NCBI RefSeq assembly: GCF_017942085.1
Contig: NZ_JAGKSP010000013.1
Location: 62,001-126,000 of the forward strand
Direction of reading: 5' to 3'
DNA from: Paenibacillus lignilyticus
Lineage (GTDB): Bacteria; Bacillota; Bacilli; Paenibacillales; Paenibacillaceae
DNA: 64,000 nucleotides
The translations under genes were made by a program, and so were the position numbers. Below, one piece after another: positions 52,116-62,122 of this stretch (position 1 is the first letter of the stretch; each line of letters starts with the position of its first letter). The notes below the pieces were generated by a model. It saw nothing but the letters and a program-made list of their open reading frames with translations. It was not told the origin of the DNA and did not search any database.

Positions 52116-55100
52116 TTATTGATAGATCGTGAAAATCAGATCCGTATCCGTCTGAGGCGACCAGGTTTGCCCTCCGTCGCCGGAATACTGAGCGATCCCG
52201 CCGGCATAAACGTCGCCGCTATAGGCAAAGCCGTATTTGTTATCCGTGGATCCGTCATCCAGCGAATTCGGCGACCGCAGGATAAATGCGAACTTCTTCG
52301 TCGTATCGAGTCCGCTCAGTCTCGGGTAAATCGAGTACGGCTGCGGGGAGCCCATGAGATTGTAAGGCGGAACGGCAGCGGTAAACAGCTTCTTCGCCGG
52401 CTTCATGTCGGAATCGAGCTCCACGATGTCGATATACAGATTGTCTTCCGGCACTTTGCTGACGTAGCTTTCGTAGTAATACACGTCCATCTTCGGCAGA
52501 GATCCGCTCGTTAGCGCGAAGGTTTGCATTCTCTGCGTTTGCCCGCGGATATCCGAATAGCTCCAGAACGATCCGTTGCTGTTGTCCTGCGCGATGACGG
52601 AACCGGTATTCCCCGGAATGTTGTACGCTTCGATTTCGTTCACGGAGTCGAGCCAGTGACTGGTCTTCATATCAAGCCTGATTTTCGAAGTCGTGACCGT
52701 CTTGAAATCCAGTTCTCTCCGGTCTCCGAGCGTCAGCCCTTTGGTCAAGTCGACGTACTGCGATGTGGACTCATCCCAATACTGGAGCGCATAAGACCAT
52801 GTTTCATATTCCTGCTTACCGTAACCGTACTCGCTGACAACAACGCGGTTGACGCTCGTCGGAGCGCCGAAGTTGATCTCGAGCCACTGATTGCTAAAAT
52901 CATTATTCGCTGGCCAGCCTGCGCTCCAACGGGTTGAAAGATTGCCGTCAATGACGTTCGAGGCTTCGTAGCCTGCCCCGTAGGATGAGGATGCCGAAGC
53001 TGTAACCCCTGCACCTAGCGCCAAGTTGACGGGTGCTCCCGGGTTGCTGCGCGAGCCTTTACCCGAGATGCGAATCATAACGGATTCGCCGGGTCTTAAC
53101 GTGCGTGAATAACTGCCGGTATACGTACCCAGCGTCGTCTGGCTGTACAGCTCGGAGAGCGTGTACGCCTTGTCCGCGCTGAGATGCAGCTCCTTGAATG
53201 AAACAGCCGCCGGCTTGCTGTTGTTCATATCCCAATTGGACATGCCGACGATGACGTCCCCATTCTTATCGTTCAGATACAGAGTCTCCGGCGAATGCTC
53301 GCCTTTCAAATAGAAGTTCGTCATGCTAAGCGGTCTTGCCGCTTTGCCTAAATCCGCAACGTCCAGCAGCGCCTTGTTCATGACGAGCCTCTTCATTCGG
53401 TCCTCCGAAATGAACGGAACGTCGTCGCCAATCAGCAAATGGCCGCCGCCCATCACGATCGCGGTCGTTAGCAGCGTTGCTTGATTCAACGTGCTCTTCC
53501 CATAAACGCCTTGCACGATATTTTCGGGCATCGACATGTCCGCATCGTTGTAAGGATATAACGTGCCATTGGTCCACCATGAAGCTGCCGCATTGAACGC
53601 TTGACGCTCGATGCCGGAATAACGGATGCCTGCGCCGTCATCGAGACCGATGACCGTGTCGCAGCCGGTTCTTCTGCCGTGTGCATAGCCCGAAGGCAGC
53701 AGAGGCGCGATCGATTCGTCGATGAAGATCTTCTGCCGCGCGCCGATCAGCGCATCCCGCATGATCTTCATTCCGATCCGGTAGGCCTGTATCCCGTTCT
53801 TGCTCTTGTCGTAGAAGCTGCCTTCATACATGCCGAAATCAATAAAGTCCAGTTTGACGTAGTCGAAGCCCGGCTCGACATGATAGGTATTCATCAGCCA
53901 CTTCAAATAGACTTGTCCGCCCGGATGCGTCGCATCGACAATCGGCGTGTTCAGATAGGACATGATCGGATTGCCGTTCGTATCCTTCAGCGCGATATCG
54001 CCGAACGTATAGTTCGTCGTCGGTACAAGATCGGTCAGCTTATTCCAGATCGCAAAAGGCGCTTCATAGGAACCGGCTTTCATGCCTTTGCCATGTACAT
54101 AAGTAACGTAATCCTTCAAATTCCGGATTTGCTCCTGCCCCTTGACTCCCTGGTAGCTGGCATCCAAGTTCATGTAAGTGTAGCCAAGCGACTTCAGATG
54201 CGCGACGAAGTAATCCGTCATCGCATGCATCGCGCCCTCTGTGGCGTACTGGCTGTAGAAGTTGTACCAGGTGTTGTAGCCCCTCGGTACGTCGCCTTTC
54301 CACTGCAGCATCGGCTCTTGGACGGCGTACGCTTCCCCGAAAGTCTCGAGGCCCGTCTCATAATCATCGAAATATCCAATGAAGAATGCATCCGACGACA
54401 CCGTAGTGCCGCTCTGCTGTCCGCCGGCATTGTAGACGGAGAAGCCGGTCAGCGGGCCGTTCGGTGCCGTCGCCTGGCCTAGATGCTGCATGCTTTTCCA
54501 AGTTTTCGTCGTAGCCGCTCCGGCAATGATGCCATTCTTCGCCGCATTATCAAATACCGCCGCAACCCAGTAGCTTGTTCCGTTGAACGCGCTCCACTGA
54601 TCCTCTACGCCGTAGGGGCGGTCATAGCCGTTCTGGCTTTTGCCGAAATCGTCGACGGGCGCTACGCCGAAATCATAGTTATTCGTATAAGGCGTTGTAT
54701 AGATCCGTTTGTCCGTGCCCGAACCGATATCCAGATTGTCGGCTGCAATCGGCTCCAGCACGTCGATCGTTTGGCTTGCCGCGCTGCTCACCGTCATGTC
54801 GGACAGAAAATATGGCTGGTCCTCGTACATCGTCAGCCGCAGCGTGATGGTCGAGCCGGAATCGAGCACGCTCTTGATCGTAATTCGCTCGCCGTGCTAG
54901 CCATATCCGTCATTGCCGATTGCCTCCCACTTCGCCGAACGCTTGCCGGGATCGTAGGAATGAATGCGGGAACTTGTCCCGTACAGCTGATAATCGGAAT
55001 AGAAATTCGAGATCAGCGTTGTACTGCCTTGCTTGAAGCTGCCGCGCCCCGTCGACAAATCATACGTGAGCGAAATCGAGCCGTTGCCCGCGGTTACGAC

Positions 55101-55214
55101 AGATCCCGTCTGTCCTACGGATACTTTGGTCGGTTTAGCCTCCGCAACGTTAATAGGTCCAATCATCGTAACTATGAGCAGCAAAACGAACAATCCTTGA
55201 ATGCTTCGTTTCAT
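52116..55214 (-). pseudogene. Secreted GH27/36-like glycosidase with CBM32-like module, interrupted by an in-frame amber codon
   Basis: From the ATG at 55214 (GGGAGGG upstream) a signal peptide (QGLFVLLLIVTMIGPINVAEA) starts a secreted protein. After about 105 residues a TAG at 54897-54899 stops it. The same frame continues at once with HGERITIKS and stays open for over 900 residues. That part has a melibiase-like barrel: the candidate nucleophile Asp in DYVKLDFIDFG and a second acidic site in GCDTVIGLDDGAG. A CBM32-like F5/8C module (SNVIDGNLSTRWSAGW) and a C-terminal domain of about 110 residues follow. One substitution explains the break, so loss is recent, or TAG read-through or a later start (GTG at 54869, without signal peptide) is used. 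Confidence 0.88.
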
Positions 55215-55247
55215 TCTGTACGTCCCTCCCATAATGATGATTCTTCT

Positions 55248-56066
55248 CTACCCTTTAATGGCGCCTGCTGCGATGCCCTTAATAATAAATTTCTGCATGA
55301 AAAGGAAAAACACGATAATCGGAATAAGCCCCATTACGGCATAAGCGAATGCCAAATTCAAATCGCTGCTGTACTGTCCGAAGAAGTAATACTGCTGCAG
55401 CGGAATGGTGCGATACGCCTTATCCTGCAGATACAGCAGCGGAAGCAGGAAGTCGTTCCAAATATACAGCGCGTTCAGCACGACGACGGTAGCGGTGACC
55501 GGCTTGAGCAGCGGAAGTACGATGCGGGCAAATATGCCCGGTGTCGAACAACCGTCGATCCGCGCCGCTTCCTCGATCTCAAGCGAGATGCCCCGAATGA
55601 AGCCCGCATAGAACAGCACCCCCATCTGAACGCCGAAGCCGCCGTAAATCAAAGCGATTCCCCAGTGCGTATCGATCATATGGGCCATCTTGCCCATCTT
55701 ATACAGCGGAAGCATGATGACCTGGAACGGAACCATCAACCCGGAAAGAAACAGGACATAGATGAATTTATAGATGGGTTTATTCCGCCGGGCGATAGAG
55801 TACCCTGCAAGCGCGGACACGAATATGATCAGCGCGACGGAAATGAGGTTCACCCACAGGCTGTTTCGGATCGCGGACGGATACTTCGACGTTTTCCAGG
55901 CATGCACGAAATTATCCAGATGCAAAGTCGACGGCAGCGCATAGAAGGAGTCGAAGGTTTCCTTCGCGGATTTCAGCGCCATGAGCAGCGCAACGTAGAG
56001 CGGAAAAACGAATATAAGGGCCAGCAAGGCAATCAGCGTAAGGACGATCGCGTGCGTCAGTTTCAT
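55248..56066 (-). CDS. Sugar ABC transporter permease, MalG/AraQ type
   Basis: A 272-residue CUT1 permease with about six membrane helices. The EAA loop is EIEEAARIDGCSTPGIFARIVLPLLKPVTA and the C-terminus FIIKGIAAGAIKG is typical of the MalG side. Its ATG overlaps the stop of the partner gene by one base (TAATG), which indicates translational coupling. GGGAGGT precedes it. It is part of the alpha-galactoside importer. Confidence 0.93.
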   Translation of the reverse strand: MKLTHAIVLTLIALLALIFVFPLYVALLMALKSAKETFDSFYALPSTLHLDNFVHAWKTSKYPSAIRNSLWVNLISVALIIFVSALAGYSIARRNKPIYKFIYVLFLSGLMVPFQVIMLPLYKMGKMAHMIDTHWGIALIYGGFGVQMGVLFYAGFIRGISLEIEEAARIDGCSTPGIFARIVLPLLKPVTATVVVLNALYIWNDFLLPLLYLQDKAYRTIPLQQYYFFGQYSSDLNLAFAYAVMGLIPIIVFFLFMQKFIIKGIAAGAIKG

Positions 56067-56944
56067 TACATATCCACCTCCCGCCTTCTAAATATAGCCA
56101 GCTGCACGATGGTGACGATGACGAGAATGAGGAAGAACAGCATCGACAATGCCGTACCGTACCCCGCTTTAGCGGAGTTGAATGAGACGTTGTAAATAAA
56201 CGTCGAGATCACCTCGGTCGAGAAAGCCGGACCGCCGCCGGTCGTCAAGAAGACGAGATCGAACACTTTGAGCGAGCCTGTCAGCACGAGCAGCAAATTA
56301 ATCGTGACCGATGGCGCCAGCAGCGGCAGCGTAATATGACGGAAAGCGCCGAACGCGCCGGCGCCGTCGATCCGCGCGCTTTCGGTCAGCTCTCCCGGAA
56401 TGCCTTGCAAACCGGCGATATAGATAATCATCGGAGAGCCGATCCCTTGCCACAGCGAGATGACGATGAGCGCCGTCATCGCATGATCCGGATTGCCGAG
56501 CGGACTTGTCATATCGATGCCGAAATAGCTGAGCAGCTTCGGCAGGCCGTTACTGTAGTTGTAGCTCCAAATATAAGCCGACAGCACCGTGGAGATCGCA
56601 ACGGGCAAGAAGAAGATCGTGCGGAACACCTTTCTGAATTTCAAATAAGAGTCTAGCAATACGGCAAGCAGCAGCGACACGAGATTCACAAGCAGCGTTA
56701 CCAATATCGCGTACTTGAACGTGTTGCGAAGCGCCGCCCACAGGTCAGGATCGCGCAATGCCTGCGCGTAGTTATCCCAGCCGATATATTTCGCGGTAGG
56801 TGCGACGCCGTCCCAATCCGTGAACGAATATTTCGCGCCAATGACTAACGGGACGATCACCGCAAACGCAAACAGACACAACCCCGGGAGTATAAACAGC
56901 ACATACCACATCTCGCTGCGGATCGATCGCTTTAAGCTATTCAT
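56066..56944 (-). CDS. Sugar ABC transporter permease, MalF/UgpA type
   Basis: A 292-residue CUT1 permease. It opens with a helix (YVLFILPGLCLFAFAVIVPL) and carries the EAA loop ELTESARIDGAGAFGAFRHITLPLLAPS. Unlike the LplB-type permeases elsewhere in the window, it belongs to the MalF/UgpA branch, so this importer has a separate ancestry. It follows the binding-protein gene after a 63-bp gap with a stem-loop. Confidence 0.93.
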   Translation of the reverse strand: MNSLKRSIRSEMWYVLFILPGLCLFAFAVIVPLVIGAKYSFTDWDGVAPTAKYIGWDNYAQALRDPDLWAALRNTFKYAILVTLLVNLVSLLLAVLLDSYLKFRKVFRTIFFLPVAISTVLSAYIWSYNYSNGLPKLLSYFGIDMTSPLGNPDHAMTALIVISLWQGIGSPMIIYIAGLQGIPGELTESARIDGAGAFGAFRHITLPLLAPSVTINLLLVLTGSLKVFDLVFLTTGGGPAFSTEVISTFIYNVSFNSAKAGYGTALSMLFFLILVIVTIVQLAIFRRREVDM

Positions 56945-56968
56945 AGACGATTTCCTTTCCTATAGGTA

Positions 56969-56993
56969 ACGGCATAGGCGCCGCCTATGCCGT
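56969..56993 (-). other. Intercistronic stem-loop after the binding-protein gene
   Basis: ACGGCATAGGCG and its exact inverse complement are separated by a single base; as RNA this folds to a stem of about 10-11 bp. There is no T-run, so transcript stabilisation or partial attenuation is more likely than full termination. It occupies the gap before the MalF-type permease gene. Confidence 0.7.
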
Positions 56994-57007
56994 CATCTGA
57001 GATTCCA

Positions 57008-58396
57008 TTATTTATGGTTCTTGGACACCCAGTCATCCAGTGCGGAAATGACTTGCTCCGGCGTCTCTTTCTTAAAGAACATTTTCTGTAGATGCTGGAT
57101 GAGCTGACCGGTCCAGTCGATCGTCGTTTTCGACATGTAGGCTTGCGAGTTGTACAGCTGGCCGTTATCGAAGTAAGGCTTCAGATCGTTCAAAGCCGGC
57201 GCGATGTCGGTCGTTGCGCCTTTTACGTAGCTCAGCGTGTTCGTATTCTTAACCCAAGCGTCTCCGCCTTCTTTGCTCGCCATGAAAGCAAGGAATTTCA
57301 TCGCCGCGTCTTTGTGCTGGGATTTGCTGCCGAGCGCAAGCGAAGCATCCGGATTAAACTCCAATTTGTTCAAGCTTTCATCGTTGCTGAACGGGTAAGG
57401 GAAGTAGCCGATGCCGGTATTGTACAAGTCCGGATTTTTCTTCTGAATATCCGCAAGCGGCCAAGTGCCCATGTACATCATGCCGACATCGCCTTTGGCG
57501 AACAGGTCGACGACGTCGTTGTAACCGAGGCCGAGCTGGTCCTTGTTGCCGAGATCGAATATTTGCTGGGCATGATCGAGCGTGGTTTGCATCGCCGGAT
57601 TGTCGGCGAATTTGGAGCCGCCCGTCTCCAGCTTGTCGAAGAAGTCAGGCTTGTTTGCGGCAAGCGCCGTGTTACTCGGCAAATCGCGGCCGATCCACAT
57701 GCCGAGCGGCCAGCCATCCTTCCAGCCGAGCGCGAACGGCGTTTTGCCCGCCGATTTAATCTTCTTCGCATTCTCGATCATGGCATCGAACGTTCTCGGC
57801 ACTTCAAGATTCAATTCATTGTATATATTCTTGTTATAGAATACGGCAATCGGTCCGGCGTTCAGCGGCATAATGTAGTTCTTCCCGTCCGTCGCCTGCG
57901 AAGTCAGCACGTCCGCATCGAAATTGTTCAGGAATTCCTGCCCGCTCAAATCCTCCACGTAACCGCCGTCCACAAACAATTTCGCCTGCGCGCCGGCGTT
58001 CAACGTGAACACGTCCAGGATGTCTCCGCCTGCCAATTTCGTTTTCAGAATGGTGTAATAGTCGTCATATTTCACGGGCTGAACATCGACTTTGATAGTC
58101 GGATTAGCCGCTTCGAACTGATCGACGATTTTCTGAATGCCGTCCGTCACGTCGCTCTTGAAGTGCATGAACGAAATCGTTACCGGTTCCGCGCTCGCTT
58201 CCGCTGCATTAGTCGACGAGGTGTCGTTCGAAGCCGCATTGGAAGTGTTCTCCGTTGATGACGTATTCGAGGCTGTATTCGATGATGCATTTGAAGATGT
58301 GTTCGCGGATGACGTCGCATCATTGTTCGCGTTGCCGCATGCCGCCAGAGAAAGCATCGCGATGATGGCGCTCAGACCGACCAAACTCTTTTTCAT
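57008..58396 (-). CDS. Sugar ABC transporter substrate-binding lipoprotein (family 1)
   Basis: The start is the ATG at 58396 with GGGGA upstream; 462 residues. The signal peptide ends in the lipobox LSLAACG (Cys at residue 20). A Ser/Asn/Thr-rich linker of about 50 residues follows. The binding domain is a classic family 1 sugar-binding fold (QFEAANPTIKVDVQPVKYDDYYTILKTKLA, MYMGTWPLADI). It is the first gene of the alpha-galactoside importer, downstream of the second YesMN-type pair, and probably binds raffinose- or melibiose-type sugars. Confidence 0.93.
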   Translation of the reverse strand: MKKSLVGLSAIIAMLSLAACGNANNDATSSANTSSNASSNTASNTSSTENTSNAASNDTSSTNAAEASAEPVTISFMHFKSDVTDGIQKIVDQFEAANPTIKVDVQPVKYDDYYTILKTKLAGGDILDVFTLNAGAQAKLFVDGGYVEDLSGQEFLNNFDADVLTSQATDGKNYIMPLNAGPIAVFYNKNIYNELNLEVPRTFDAMIENAKKIKSAGKTPFALGWKDGWPLGMWIGRDLPSNTALAANKPDFFDKLETGGSKFADNPAMQTTLDHAQQIFDLGNKDQLGLGYNDVVDLFAKGDVGMMYMGTWPLADIQKKNPDLYNTGIGYFPYPFSNDESLNKLEFNPDASLALGSKSQHKDAAMKFLAFMASKEGGDAWVKNTNTLSYVKGATTDIAPALNDLKPYFDNGQLYNSQAYMSKTTIDWTGQLIQHLQKMFFKKETPEQVISALDDWVSKNHK

Positions 58397-58451
58397 TTTC
58401 CAGTCCCCTTTTCCTGTATTGTCCGAGGACGATCGTTTCGTCCATGAGTCT

Positions 58452-58480
58452 ATCTTATCGGTCGGCCACTTTTCACGTAA
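58452..58480 (-). promoter_or_regulatory. Candidate promoter of the alpha-galactoside importer operon
   Basis: Minus-strand TTACGT (58475-58480) and TAAGAT (58452-58457) are 17 bp apart, about 55 bp before the binding-protein start and after the response-regulator stop. Both boxes are weak, as expected if the YesN-type regulator activates it. Confidence 0.45.
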
Positions 58481-58504
58481 TGAATTAATTTGTGTTTGCA
58501 ATGT

Positions 58505-60106
58505 TCAATATTTTGTTATTTCCGCAGCTCCAATCGATCCATCCCGGTATTCCGAAGGCGTCTGCCCGGTAAACCGCTTGAATACTTGGCTGAAATATCG
58601 CTGATTCTCGTAACCGACCAGCTCGGATATTTCGTTGATTTTGCATGCGGACGATTTCAACAGCTCGCAAGCCTTCTCCATTCGTTTGCGCGTGACGTAT
58701 TCGGTGAAGTTCTCGCGCGTGATGCTCTTGAACAGCTTGCTCAAATAAGCGGCATCCATGTGGAACCGCGCCGCGACGTCGATGAGACTGAGATCCTCAA
58801 AATAATGCTCATCCAGGAACAGAGCGATTTCGCGAACCGAGCGAACGTTCTCCGCCTCGCCGACGCCGGCACAATGGGCTTCAATGGCTTGAGTAAGCAG
58901 GCTGAGGAACGACTGCAGCTCCTTCTCATCCAAGATGCGAGACACTTCGTCAGCATTGGGCAATACGGACTGCGTTGCCTCGATTCCCTTCAATTCGGAC
59001 AGCGATAACTCTATCATCTGCCTCAAATCGCGTTGGATCTGGCGAATGGTGACATTGGGCTGCCGGCCAACTTTCTCGCAGTAATCGTTCAACAGCCGCT
59101 TGAAGTCTTTCGGATTATGGGCTCCGATCGCTTGCCTCATCGATTTCAAATCGAAGGAGCCCAGCAGCTCGACCGGCTGGATCGCTCCCGTGCTTTCAGC
59201 AGACGAGAATGCGAATGACTCCCCCAGCAGACGATTATTTCGGAGCGCATCGCCCGCCGCATGATACGCGGCAGGCAGCTCTTCGAGCCTTGTATAAGCA
59301 CGGCTAAGCCCAGCTACCACGCCGACGAGCAGCATTTCACTGACAGCTTCATGATAGTCAATCAATAGCTGCCGAGCCCGTTGTTCATCATAGGAAGCAG
59401 TCGGGAAGAGCAGGCAAATGCGCGTACGGTCATCCGATTTATAGACATGCAGCTTGTCCTCCCGCATCACTTCGTACAGAATATTCTCCAGACTGAATAA
59501 GAACAGATCCGCGTTACCGTGAAATTTAGTTCGGGATACCTCGCTGAACTGCCGAAACATGCACACCGCAACCCGATAACCGCCGTCCACGGCGATGCCG
59601 AGCTCTCCCGCTTCCCGCTGTATATCCGCCGTGTTCGTAATCCGATGGCTTGTAACGGTTTGCAGAAAGGTCTCCCGCTTAAGAAGCCGAACCTCCTGAT
59701 TGAACCGCATTTGCTGCTGAATGCTCATGTAGGTGTTACAAGCTTGGATCGCCTTATTGAGTGCTTGCTCGAGATCCGTTACCGATACCGGTTTGAGCAC
59801 ATATTCGCATGCTTGATACGTGACGGCCGCCTTCATATATTCGAACTGCGAATACCCGCTAATCACGATTACCTTGATTTCGCCGAACCGTTCATGAAGC
59901 GCTTCCAAAAATTGCCCGCCGTCCAATACCGGCATATTCATGTCGGTCACGACGATATGCGGCCTTCGGATCGGGATAAGCGCAAGCGCCTCTTCGCCGT
60001 GCCTCGCTTCCGCGATGACCTCGACGTCCAGAGCAAGCCCGCTGATCATTTTGCTGATCGATTTACGGCTCCACGGCTCATCGTCCACTACCATAACCTT
60101 ATACAT
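58505..60106 (-). CDS. YesN-type response regulator (receiver plus AraC domain)
   Basis: A 533-residue regulator. The receiver has acidic residues D8/D9 (MVVDDEPW), the phospho-acceptor D55 (IVVTDMNMPVLDG) and the Lys in YVLKPVS. A degenerate middle region follows. The AraC domain at the C-terminus reads LIDVAARFHMDAAYLSKLFKSITRENFTEY and INEISELVGYENQRYFSQVFKRFTGQTPSEYR. The start overlaps the kinase gene by 8 bp, the same overlap as in the 37208/38886 pair. It probably activates the alpha-galactoside operon that follows. Confidence 0.93.
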   Translation of the reverse strand: MYKVMVVDDEPWSRKSISKMISGLALDVEVIAEARHGEEALALIPIRRPHIVVTDMNMPVLDGGQFLEALHERFGEIKVIVISGYSQFEYMKAAVTYQACEYVLKPVSVTDLEQALNKAIQACNTYMSIQQQMRFNQEVRLLKRETFLQTVTSHRITNTADIQREAGELGIAVDGGYRVAVCMFRQFSEVSRTKFHGNADLFLFSLENILYEVMREDKLHVYKSDDRTRICLLFPTASYDEQRARQLLIDYHEAVSEMLLVGVVAGLSRAYTRLEELPAAYHAAGDALRNNRLLGESFAFSSAESTGAIQPVELLGSFDLKSMRQAIGAHNPKDFKRLLNDYCEKVGRQPNVTIRQIQRDLRQMIELSLSELKGIEATQSVLPNADEVSRILDEKELQSFLSLLTQAIEAHCAGVGEAENVRSVREIALFLDEHYFEDLSLIDVAARFHMDAAYLSKLFKSITRENFTEYVTRKRMEKACELLKSSACKINEISELVGYENQRYFSQVFKRFTGQTPSEYRDGSIGAAEITKY

Positions 60107-61889
60107 GCAGCATACCTCTATTCCTGTAGGGGATCGTTACAATCACTTCCGTACCTTCGCCTTCGTTGCTATCGATTCTGAGCCCGTAATCGGATCCGTA
60201 GTACATGCGAATTCTCTCGTTCACGTTTTTCAACCCGATCGATATGCCGCTGAATACTTCGGTGTTTTTATGCTCCAGAACCGCTCTAAGCCGAGCCAGT
60301 TGCTCGGCGTCTATACCGGGACCGTTATCCCGCACCTTAATGATGGCCCGATCCGATTGCTGCATCGCCGTGATTTGCAGATGAAGCTGCCTGTCCTCGG
60401 TTTTACCCAGTACATGGACAATCGCATTCTCTACAATGGGTTGAAGGACGAACCGGATGACGCTGCAGTCAAGCAGCGCATGCTCCACATCGAACTCGGT
60501 TACGAGCGATTCTTCGAAACGAAGCTGCTGAATATATAAATAATTTTTCAGGTGCACCATTTCCAGACCGATTGTGGACTCGCTGTTTCCTTCATAGAAG
60601 TTGTAACGGAACAGATCACCCAGCGCCCTGCACATTTCATGGATGTCATATTCCCCGATTAAGACGGCTTTGCCGCCGATGGTTTGAAGGGTATTGTATA
60701 GAAAATGCGGATTGATTTGCATCTGCAGCGCCATGATTTGCGCTTCCTTGTTGCGAATGAGCAGCTGATATTCCTGCTCGATCAATTCTTGAATCTTGTT
60801 TGTCATGAAATTAAAGTTTCTCGTCAATTCGGACAGATCGTCGCGCCATGGGCTCGGCTTAAGCGTGACATGGAAATCCCCTTTACGGACGGCCCGCATA
60901 GCCTTGCTTAGCGACTGAACGGGCCGCGTAATAAACTGCTGCGCCATCGATGAGAATAACGCGATTACGAGCATAACGAGGGCAAATGCTCCTACCGTCA
61001 GCAGCAGCGTAATTTTACGATTCTCCGCGAGCTCGCTGCTCGAATACAGAAGCGTTAGCCCGACGTTGCCGTTGTCAAGCGCGGACGTGCTGATCAGCGC
61101 TTGACGGCGGTCCGTGAATCGAAGCTCGCGTTTGCCGTAAGAGGCAACGTTATCGGAGCGCTTGTAGGTTTGGACCGCTTCACTGAATTGATCGTTCGTG
61201 CGATAGAAGATTTCGCCTTGATCGTTCTGAAGGACGATATTGTTCGGGGATCGATTGTAGGTTTCGATCTGCTTCACGAAATCTCTCATCCTCGTATAAA
61301 AAACTAATGTACCGTATTTATTTCGATAGAAGGGGTCATAAATCGTGATCGCATAAACGAAAAACCGTTCCCCCTGCTCCTTGTCCAAATAAGTGAACAT
61401 CAGGGCATGCTGAAACGGCAAATCCAGCAATTGATCGGCATGGGGAACGGAAGCATCGAGTCGAATCGAATCGTAGCTGGCCGCTCTTAACCATGAATCC
61501 CTCAGCTTATTGTCCTGCCCGTACATCATAATCTTGATCACGTCTTTATTCTTGCTCTGAACGAGGCGATAGTAGTTATCGAGCGCGTCTTTGGTTTGAA
61601 AGATATCGGCATTGTTGTAGTTGGCGCCGTTACGCATAAAATTGACCAGTTGGTTGAAGCCATAGACTTGCAAAGCAGACGAAGAGAAGCTGCGGAAAAA
61701 CTGATCCAGGTCATTGGACAAATATTCGGCGTTCTGGTCGGCGCTCCTGACCATCGTGCGCTCTAGCGAAAGCGAGCTGGCCCTGTAGAACAGGAAGGAA
61801 AGAATGAGCATCGGGATAAGGGAGATGAACACGCTGCTCAAGACGAGTTTGGTACGTATGCTCCGGTTGATAAACAGCCACTTGATCAT
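60099..61889 (-). CDS. YesM-type membrane sensor histidine kinase
   Basis: The start is the ATG at 61889, 6-7 nt after AAGGAG; 596 residues. A membrane helix near residues 15-35 and another near 292-315 flank an extracellular Cache-type domain. HAMP follows (TRPVQSLSKAMRAVRKGDFHV). The phosphorylated His is about residue 395 (QINPHFLYNTLQ). The ATPase domain has VRDNGPGIDAEQ and GISIGLKNVNERI. It would sense an extracellular galactoside or the loaded binding protein and phosphorylate the 58505 product. A promoter with a cre-like palindrome lies upstream. Confidence 0.93.
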   Translation of the reverse strand: MIKWLFINRSIRTKLVLSSVFISLIPMLILSFLFYRASSLSLERTMVRSADQNAEYLSNDLDQFFRSFSSSALQVYGFNQLVNFMRNGANYNNADIFQTKDALDNYYRLVQSKNKDVIKIMMYGQDNKLRDSWLRAASYDSIRLDASVPHADQLLDLPFQHALMFTYLDKEQGERFFVYAITIYDPFYRNKYGTLVFYTRMRDFVKQIETYNRSPNNIVLQNDQGEIFYRTNDQFSEAVQTYKRSDNVASYGKRELRFTDRRQALISTSALDNGNVGLTLLYSSSELAENRKITLLLTVGAFALVMLVIALFSSMAQQFITRPVQSLSKAMRAVRKGDFHVTLKPSPWRDDLSELTRNFNFMTNKIQELIEQEYQLLIRNKEAQIMALQMQINPHFLYNTLQTIGGKAVLIGEYDIHEMCRALGDLFRYNFYEGNSESTIGLEMVHLKNYLYIQQLRFEESLVTEFDVEHALLDCSVIRFVLQPIVENAIVHVLGKTEDRQLHLQITAMQQSDRAIIKVRDNGPGIDAEQLARLRAVLEHKNTEVFSGISIGLKNVNERIRMYYGSDYGLRIDSNEGEGTEVIVTIPYRNRGMLHV

Positions 61890-61951
61890 TCGGGTCTCCT
61901 TCATTAGGCAGGTATAGGCAAGCGCTGCATGTGCTCAATATGATCTAATCT

Positions 61952-61997
61952 ATTTTACCATCGCGATTCGGCCGCACAAGAAAAGAAAACGTGTTCT
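61952..61997 (-). promoter_or_regulatory. Promoter of the kinase-regulator operon with an adjacent cre-like palindrome
   Basis: Minus-strand TTGTGC (61974-61979) and TAAAAT (61952-61957), 16 bp apart, lie about 65 bp before the kinase start. Just upstream, AAAGAA and TTCTTT flank AACGTG at 61982-61999. The site fits the CcpA consensus with two mismatches, so the cre assignment is tentative. Confidence 0.45.
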
Positions 61998-62070
61998 TTA
62001 TGTTAAAAAATTTGTGAAGGCGAAAGCTGCCTTCCCCAAATTTAACGATGCAGGCGGGAAAAATGAGACA

Positions 62071-62103
62071 AAAAAGCTGCCGAATTGGTTCGGCAGCTTT
62101 TCT
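62071..62103. terminator. Terminator of the fifth importer's binding-protein gene
   Basis: GCTGCCGAA pairs with TTCGGCAGC around a 4-nt loop, with AAAAA before and TTTT after, so it can work on both strands. On the minus strand it lies about 20 bp after the stop of the 62123 gene. Confidence 0.9.
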
Positions 62104-62122
62104 CTGTTTCTTCCTTAGCACA

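Noticed and set aside
54897..54899. Pyrrolysine or other recoding at the amber codon
   Set aside because: No downstream recoding structure or pyrrolysine genes are visible, and this enzyme class has no known need for it. A point mutation is simpler.
54483..56195. A 570-codon plus-strand frame opposite the pseudogene and permease
   Set aside because: It is antisense to well-supported genes, rich in His/Arg/Gln and without domains or a ribosome site; long antisense frames arise from codon bias here.
57092..58258. A 388-codon plus-strand frame opposite the binding-protein gene
   Set aside because: Antisense to a lipoprotein gene with clear signal peptide and binding domain; Arg/Val-rich without motifs.
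57008..58396. Ser/Asn/Thr-rich repeats in the lipoprotein linkers as a functional repeat system
   Set aside because: Flexible low-complexity linkers after the lipobox are usual in these binding proteins; only the 18-bp duplication at 21576 was worth recording.
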